This document shows, piece after piece, positions 33,369-37,296 of a stretch of 37,296 nt of DNA. The position numbers were made by a program, and so were the translations under genes. Source of the DNA: Paraburkholderia guartelaensis (GTDB taxonomy: Bacteria > Pseudomonadota > Gammaproteobacteria > Burkholderiales > Burkholderiaceae); NCBI RefSeq assembly GCF_004353905.1, contig NZ_SMOD01000060.1:1-37296 (forward strand), given 5' to 3'. Positions within the stretch are counted from its first letter, which is position 1; each line of letters starts with the position of its first letter. The notes below the pieces were generated by a model. That model searched no databases and was not told the DNA's origin. It saw only the letters and a list, made by a program, of their open reading frames with translations.

Positions 33369-33391
33369 TGTTCGCGAGGACATTTGCGGCC
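33360..33391. repeat. Perfect 12-bp dyad with 8-bp centre at the RIT left junction
   Basis: GGCCGCAAATGT and ACATTTGCGGCC flank TCGCGAGG. The first 9 bp of the left arm are integrase coding sequence; the rest is element DNA. Arms of about 12 bp around an 8-bp core are what a tyrosine recombinase crossover site looks like. Confidence 0.75.
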
Positions 33392-33416
33392 AAATGTTTT
33401 GCCGAAACTTATGTTG
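33392..33416. repeat. RIT left inverted repeat, 25 bp
   Basis: Begins AAATGTTTTGCCGAAAC and is exactly complementary to 36774-36798. Confidence 0.9.
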
Positions 33417-33524
33417 TGAATCCGCCAAAGTGTGTCGTGAACGCTCCTTTTTCCTCGCATTGACAACACATAACTTTTGGTCGTTGACTGGAGGAGCATC
33501 TCATGTTCCGACGGAGGTTCGACC

Positions 33525-34769
33525 ATGTTTGACCAACTTTTCAAGCGTGCGTCAGCGGTAGCCCGTCACTCGACGGCGCCGTTTGCCGAAGAACGGTTTC
33601 GGTATCTGGATTACTGCGTGCATCGGGGCGACTCTTTCTGGTCGGTACGACGCAAAGCCGATGACCTGTTTTGGATCGCACAAGGGCTCCGGCACGGTAA
33701 AAACCTGCGTGTCACTGCCGACCAGGTACGATCGCTCGTTGTCGGCCTCGTCGATCGCGAGCCTACCGGTGGTCCTCGGCTCGACTTGCCCAGAACACGG
33801 AGGAGACTGATCGCCAACGCTTGCACATGGCTCCGATTCCTCGGCAGCCTGCGTGAACCTATCGAACGCATACCGTTCGGCTCGCGGCTGGATGAATATG
33901 CCGACTGGGCAAAGCAGGAGCGTGGACTCAGCGACGCCACGATTGACAGATTCGGCCGAAACGTTAGGCAGTTCTTAAAGTGGTACGGTCCCCTCGGTCG
34001 ACCTCTATCGCGCGTTCAGGCCACGGATATCGATGGCTACCTTGCTTTCGGGAGGGATCGCGGGTGGTCGCGCGTTACCGTGAGCAATACGGTGGACGCC
34101 CTGCGGGCGTTCTTTCGCTTTGGTGGCCAGCAAGGGTGGTGCGAGGCGCATCTGGCAAATGCCATTCCGAGGCCCCGGATTTACGCATTGGAGGGATTGC
34201 CAACGGGACCATCGTGGCCAGAGGTACAACGGCTTCTCGCCACTTTGAATACACTTCGTCCCGCCGACGTACGTGACAGGGCGATCCTGATGCTGTTTGC
34301 GATTTACGCTTTGCGTGAGAGCGAAGTGGCGAATCTTCGCCTCGAGGATATCGATTGGCAGCATGATCAACTGAATATCCATCGCGCAAAAAGGGGGAAG
34401 GCGCAGGTATACCCGCTTCTGCCTTCAGTCGGTAACGCCATTGTTCGTTATCTGCGATCAGTCCGCCGGAACGACAAACATCGAGAGGTATTCCTGACTC
34501 TCGTGTCACCGTTTCGTCCGCTTTCGCTGAGCGGCCTCTACGACATCGTCTCCTACAGACTGAAGTCGTTGAATATCCAGTCCCCCCATTACGGTCCACA
34601 CTGCCTGCGACATGCCTGCGGAACCCGGTTGGTTACAGAAGGGTTGACCCTCAAGGAGATTGGCGATCATCTTGGACATCGCCGCACCGCGTCGACCCGC
34701 ACGTATGCAAAGGTTAATCTGCCCGGTTTGCGTGAAGTGGCAGCCTTCGATTTGGGAGAGCTGGCATGA
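33525..34769 (+). CDS. RIT recombinase A (tyrosine recombinase)
   Basis: A 414-aa protein. N-terminal core-binding domain (ATIDRFGRNVRQFLKW), catalytic Arg in IYALRESEVANLRL, Lys in RAKRGKAQVYPL, HxxR in PHCLRHACGTRLV, second His in IGDHLGHRR and nucleophile Tyr in STRTYAKVN. All catalytic residues are present. ATG 33525 follows GGAGG; a longer frame from 33477 is not needed. It overlaps the next gene by ATGA. The three RIT recombinases presumably work together on the element ends. Confidence 0.9.
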   Translation: MFDQLFKRASAVARHSTAPFAEERFRYLDYCVHRGDSFWSVRRKADDLFWIAQGLRHGKNLRVTADQVRSLVVGLVDREPTGGPRLDLPRTRRRLIANACTWLRFLGSLREPIERIPFGSRLDEYADWAKQERGLSDATIDRFGRNVRQFLKWYGPLGRPLSRVQATDIDGYLAFGRDRGWSRVTVSNTVDALRAFFRFGGQQGWCEAHLANAIPRPRIYALEGLPTGPSWPEVQRLLATLNTLRPADVRDRAILMLFAIYALRESEVANLRLEDIDWQHDQLNIHRAKRGKAQVYPLLPSVGNAIVRYLRSVRRNDKHREVFLTLVSPFRPLSLSGLYDIVSYRLKSLNIQSPHYGPHCLRHACGTRLVTEGLTLKEIGDHLGHRRTASTRTYAKVNLPGLREVAAFDLGELA

Positions 34770-35701
34770 GACTTCAAGAACTCGTCGAGACCTACATCGC
34801 GTTCAAGGCTTCATTGGGGATGCGCTATCGATCACAATCTGCCGTGCTCCGTGCCTATTGCCGCGCCATGGGTGATATAGACATCGAGGACGTCAGGCCG
34901 GGCGCAGTCTTGGCATTTATCACCGGCACTGGACCGGTAACCAATCGCTGGCTGGAATGCTACAGGGTCTTGGATGGCCTCTACCGTTATGCAATTGGAC
35001 GCGGTTTTGCAAAGAGGTCTCCGCTCCCTGCGGATACCCCGAGGCATCCACCGCCGTTTGTCCCATACATATATACAGTTGATGAGCTAAAGCGGTTAGT
35101 GGCGGCAACTGAAATACTGCAAACACCGTTGTCTCCAATGTTGGCTCAAACCATGCGTAGCTTACTTCTGCTCCTTTATGGGACAGGAATGCGCATTGGC
35201 GAGGCGCTATCGATCACCCTGCGGGATGTCGACTTGAAGAGCAGCACAATAACGGTTCGTGATGCTAAGTTCTTTAAGAACCGCGTGATTCCCATCGGCC
35301 CACGGTTGGCAACCGTTTTGAGCGAATATCTGTCACGTCGTCGTCAGCTCTCCATGCCAGATGGTGACAACTCAGCGTTTCTTGCTACGCGTACTGGCCT
35401 TCACCTGAATTACAAGCGTGTGAATAAGCTGTTTTGCCGGCTTCGCCGCGCTGCACAGATTCAGCGCGAGTCTACGGCGCGTTACCAGCCTCGTATTCAT
35501 GACATTCGACACGCCAGTGCGGTTCATCGGGTCATCGCGTGGTATCGCGTCGGCGCCGAGGTACAACGCCTGTTGCCGCAATTGGCCACTTACTTGGGGC
35601 ATGTTGACTTGAGGTCCACCCAGCAGTACCTCAGCATGACGCCAGAGCTGCTGCGGGAAGCCAGTTTGCGCTTTGATCGCTACGCGCAATCGGAGGTGTG
35701 A
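34766..35701 (+). CDS. RIT recombinase B (tyrosine recombinase)
   Basis: A 311-aa protein. Catalytic Arg in GTGMRIGEALSI, Lys in DAKFFKNRVIPI, HxxR in IHDIRHASAVHRV, His in YLGHVDLRS and Tyr in TQQYLSMTPE. A longer than usual spacer separates the HxxR box from the second His (through WYRVGAEVQRLLPQLA), a feature that sets this member apart. It starts inside the stop of recombinase A. Confidence 0.9.
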   Translation: MRLQELVETYIAFKASLGMRYRSQSAVLRAYCRAMGDIDIEDVRPGAVLAFITGTGPVTNRWLECYRVLDGLYRYAIGRGFAKRSPLPADTPRHPPPFVPYIYTVDELKRLVAATEILQTPLSPMLAQTMRSLLLLLYGTGMRIGEALSITLRDVDLKSSTITVRDAKFFKNRVIPIGPRLATVLSEYLSRRRQLSMPDGDNSAFLATRTGLHLNYKRVNKLFCRLRRAAQIQRESTARYQPRIHDIRHASAVHRVIAWYRVGAEVQRLLPQLATYLGHVDLRSTQQYLSMTPELLREASLRFDRYAQSEV

Positions 35702-35702
35702 G

Positions 35703-36695
35703 ATGCGTGACAATAACTCGATTGGACCATGGATACGCAGGTTCCTCCTGGAACACGTCGCCACAGAGCGCAATCTCGCGCGCAATACCCAACTCAGTTA
35801 TCGCGATACGCTGGTCCTTCTGCTTCCGTTCCTGAGCAAGGCACTGGGGAAGCCAGTCGATCGCCTTTCGATCGATGATCTCTCGCCAGACAGTGTGCGC
35901 TCGTTTTTGCGGTATCTGGAGAAGGAGCGTCGCTGTAGCGGCGCCACGCGTAATCTGCGTTTGGCGACGATCCATTCGCTTGCGAAGTTCATCGGCATGC
36001 ATAGCCCGGAGCATGTGGCGTGGTGCGCAGCAATACGTGGCGTTCCCTTCAAGAAGACGGCGTCATCAACTCTGACGTACCTGGACAAGCCGGAAATGGA
36101 GGCATTACTGCACACGCCTGACCTGCAGACGGCATTGGGAATGCGGGACCACGCCTTGTTGCTGTTCCTCTATAACACCGGAGCGAGAGCTGACGAGGCG
36201 GCTCATCTGTCATTGGAAGATATCAAATGGGGCACCTCTCCTGCGGTACGCCTGGTCGGCAAGGGTAAGATGCGCTGGTGCCCTATCTGGCCTCGTACCG
36301 CGGACGTTCTAAAGCCGCTTGTTGCCGGACGCGCGTGCGGAGAATCCGTGTTTCTTAACCGGCTCAATCAACCGCTGACACGGTTTGGTATCTATGCCGT
36401 CGTGCGTCGAACGGTTGCCCAAGCGAGTCAGGCTCTGCCGTCGCTGATGGCGAAGACTATCAGCCCCCATTGCCTGAGGCACACCTGTGCCGTCCATTTG
36501 CTTCGTTCGGGCGTGGACATCAACACCATTCGGGCATGGTTAGGGCATGTCTCCTTGGATACCACCCATATCTATGCGGAGGTCGACCTGGAAATGAAGG
36601 CTAAAGCGCTTGCCCTGTGCGATCTACCGAAGGAGACGAGGACCAGGCCTTGGCACACTGATGCTGGCCTCATGAGTTTCCTGAAAGCCCTCTGA
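35703..36695 (+). CDS. RIT recombinase C (tyrosine recombinase)
   Basis: A 330-aa protein. N-terminal domain NTQLSYRDTLVLLLPFL, catalytic Arg in NTGARADEAAHLSL, Lys in GKGKMRWCPIW, HxxR in PHCLRHTCAVHLL, His in AWLGHVSLDT and Tyr in THIYAEVD. ATG 35703 has GGAGGTG right before it, across the stop of recombinase B. All catalytic residues are intact. Confidence 0.9.
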   Translation: MRDNNSIGPWIRRFLLEHVATERNLARNTQLSYRDTLVLLLPFLSKALGKPVDRLSIDDLSPDSVRSFLRYLEKERRCSGATRNLRLATIHSLAKFIGMHSPEHVAWCAAIRGVPFKKTASSTLTYLDKPEMEALLHTPDLQTALGMRDHALLLFLYNTGARADEAAHLSLEDIKWGTSPAVRLVGKGKMRWCPIWPRTADVLKPLVAGRACGESVFLNRLNQPLTRFGIYAVVRRTVAQASQALPSLMAKTISPHCLRHTCAVHLLRSGVDINTIRAWLGHVSLDTTHIYAEVDLEMKAKALALCDLPKETRTRPWHTDAGLMSFLKAL

Positions 36696-36773
36696 CGGTC
36701 GATAAGTGGACGAAAGTAATGTTGTCGCGTTTCGAAAGCGGGTGCCGCCAAAATGGCATTCCGTTCGTCGCGG

Positions 36774-36798
36774 CAACATAAGTTTCGGCAAAACATTT
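36774..36798. repeat. RIT right inverted repeat, 25 bp
   Basis: CAACATAAGTTTCGGCAAAA and five more bases match the left repeat exactly in reverse. It lies 6 bp inside the right junction. Confidence 0.9.
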
Positions 36799-36804
36799 AA
36801 CCAT

Positions 36805-37008
36805 AAGGATCGCTATGTAATGCTGTCACCACGGCTGCTCGAGATCCTGAGAACGTACTGGCACGACGCTCATCCTCGCGACTGGCTATTTCCCGGCGAT
36901 ATTCCCGGGCACCCGATCACGCGATGTGCCGTGTGGTACGCCTGCGTTGCCGCCCGCGAGCGCAGCGGTATCCGGAAACCGATTACGCCCCACACGTTGC
37001 GGCACTAT
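36805..37008 (+). pseudogene. Tyrosine integrase, 3' fragment, cut again
   Basis: KDRYVMLSPRLLEILRTYW continues the integrase broken at 33368, through DWLFPGDIPGHPITRCAVWY to TPHTLRHY. At about 37006 the integrase sequence stops inside the HxxR box, so the second catalytic His and the Tyr are missing. New DNA that resembles the start of another recombinase element follows. Confidence 0.85.
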
Positions 37009-37296
37009 GTACCCTTCCGGATTATGTCTTGTAGCCTACTAATGGCCCATTTTTCTGGGCAAGTAGACAACGACGGATAGAGATAATCTTGGCTGCTCCA
37101 CCCACGTAGGGAAGGAGTTCGTCGTGAAGTACACCATTCATGAGCAGGTCGTTCTCTCGCAAGAACCTGAAGGTCCACTGGCAGCCCATTTATCATCCTT
37201 TGCCAACGCCATCTGCGCGCAGGGTTACAACGTATGGTCCCTGAAGCGGAAGGTCCGGATCGCCGCATGTTTCAGTCGATGGCTTAAACAGAGTGG
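37006..37296 (+). mobile_element. Left end of a second recombinase-carrying element
   Basis: From about 37006 the sequence no longer matches the integrase. A non-coding leader of about 115 bp precedes a recombinase-like gene that runs off the window. Its insertion point lies inside the same integrase gene as the RIT element. The right end and any terminal repeats are outside the window. Confidence 0.55.
37124..37296 (+). CDS. Tyrosine recombinase-like protein, N-terminal part
   Basis: 57 codons from a GTG with GGAAGGAG upstream. The segment ANAICAQGYNVWSLKRKVRIAACFSRWLKQ fits the N-terminal core-binding region of tyrosine recombinases found in RIT-like and related multi-recombinase elements. 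Cut by the window edge. Confidence 0.55.
   Translation, partial: MKYTIHEQVVLSQEPEGPLAAHLSSFANAICAQGYNVWSLKRKVRIAACFSRWLKQS

Larger units (their letters stand above)
33369..36804 (+). mobile_element. RIT (recombinase in trio) element inserted in an integrase gene
   Basis: About 3.44 kb, bounded by the two halves of the interrupted integrase. It holds three consecutive tyrosine recombinase genes in the same direction with overlapping or near-adjacent ends, the defining layout of RIT elements. Perfect 25-bp inverted repeats lie near both ends (33392-33416 and 36774-36798), with 7-bp subterminal inverted repeats at 33462-33468 and 36720-36726. Exact ends are uncertain by a few bases because AAA/AAG occurs at both junctions. 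All three recombinases keep their catalytic residues, so it may still be active. Confidence 0.85.

Noticed and set aside
1..37296. tRNA or rRNA genes, LuxI synthase, relaxase, antibiotic resistance genes
   Set aside because: Looked for and not seen in the window.

Overview
This window reads as part of a large conjugative plasmid, or a plasmid-like accessory replicon, from a beta-proteobacterium of the Burkholderia sensu lato group (Burkholderia/Paraburkholderia/Caballeronia). The reasons are the high-GC coding sequence, a DUF3717-type protein of a kind common in that group, a parA-parB-rep replication/partition block, a full P-type (VirB/VirD4-like) type IV secretion operon, and several mobile-element fragments. 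No rRNA, tRNA or CRISPR array was seen.

Layout. 1-4600 is accessory and partly decayed: the 3' end of an IS21-family istB gene, a DUF3717 protein, a small HTH protein, a vapBC toxin-antitoxin pair on the minus strand with its own operator, and long stretches without intact genes that hold short repeats and relics. 4739-8386 is the maintenance core: parA, parB and a replication initiator in repABC-like order. The parB-rep gap holds a palindrome, a bidirectional intrinsic terminator and a minus-strand promoter, which together look like a counter-transcribed antisense RNA. 9542-10570 encodes MnmH (tRNA 2-selenouridine synthase). 11048-13286 is a tightly packed four-gene unit: a Cys-rich CxxC protein, an 87-aa protein, a LuxR-type receptor without a LuxI partner in the window, and an AlkB-family membrane di-iron hydroxylase.

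13621-30985 is the transfer region. A consensus-like sigma70 promoter over a perfect inverted repeat precedes a small unknown gene, then virB1, B2, B3, B4, B5, an 81-aa membrane protein, B6, a 42-aa membrane protein, B7, B8, B9, B10, a 168-aa unknown, B11 and virD4. VirD4 is in two pieces: an N-terminal membrane module and a C-terminal ATPase, separated by a 35-aa ORF that overlaps the ATPase start. After it come an LPD7-type relaxase-accessory protein without a relaxase domain, an StbB-like ATPase, a membrane-anchored coiled-coil protein and a TrbM/KikA-like protein. No relaxase is encoded in the window, so transfer would need one elsewhere. A 457-aa plasmid protein closes the region.

32886-37296 is a nest of mobile elements. 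A tyrosine integrase of the type that accompanies IS91-family elements is cut by a 3.4-kb RIT (recombinase in trio) element. The RIT has three intact tyrosine recombinase genes, perfect 25-bp inverted terminal repeats and a recombination-core-like palindrome at its left end. The same integrase is cut a second time about 200 bp further on by another recombinase element that runs off the window.

The items most worth follow-up are the LuxR-AlkB operon, the split VirD4, the antisense RNA candidate in the rep leader and the architecture of the RIT ends.
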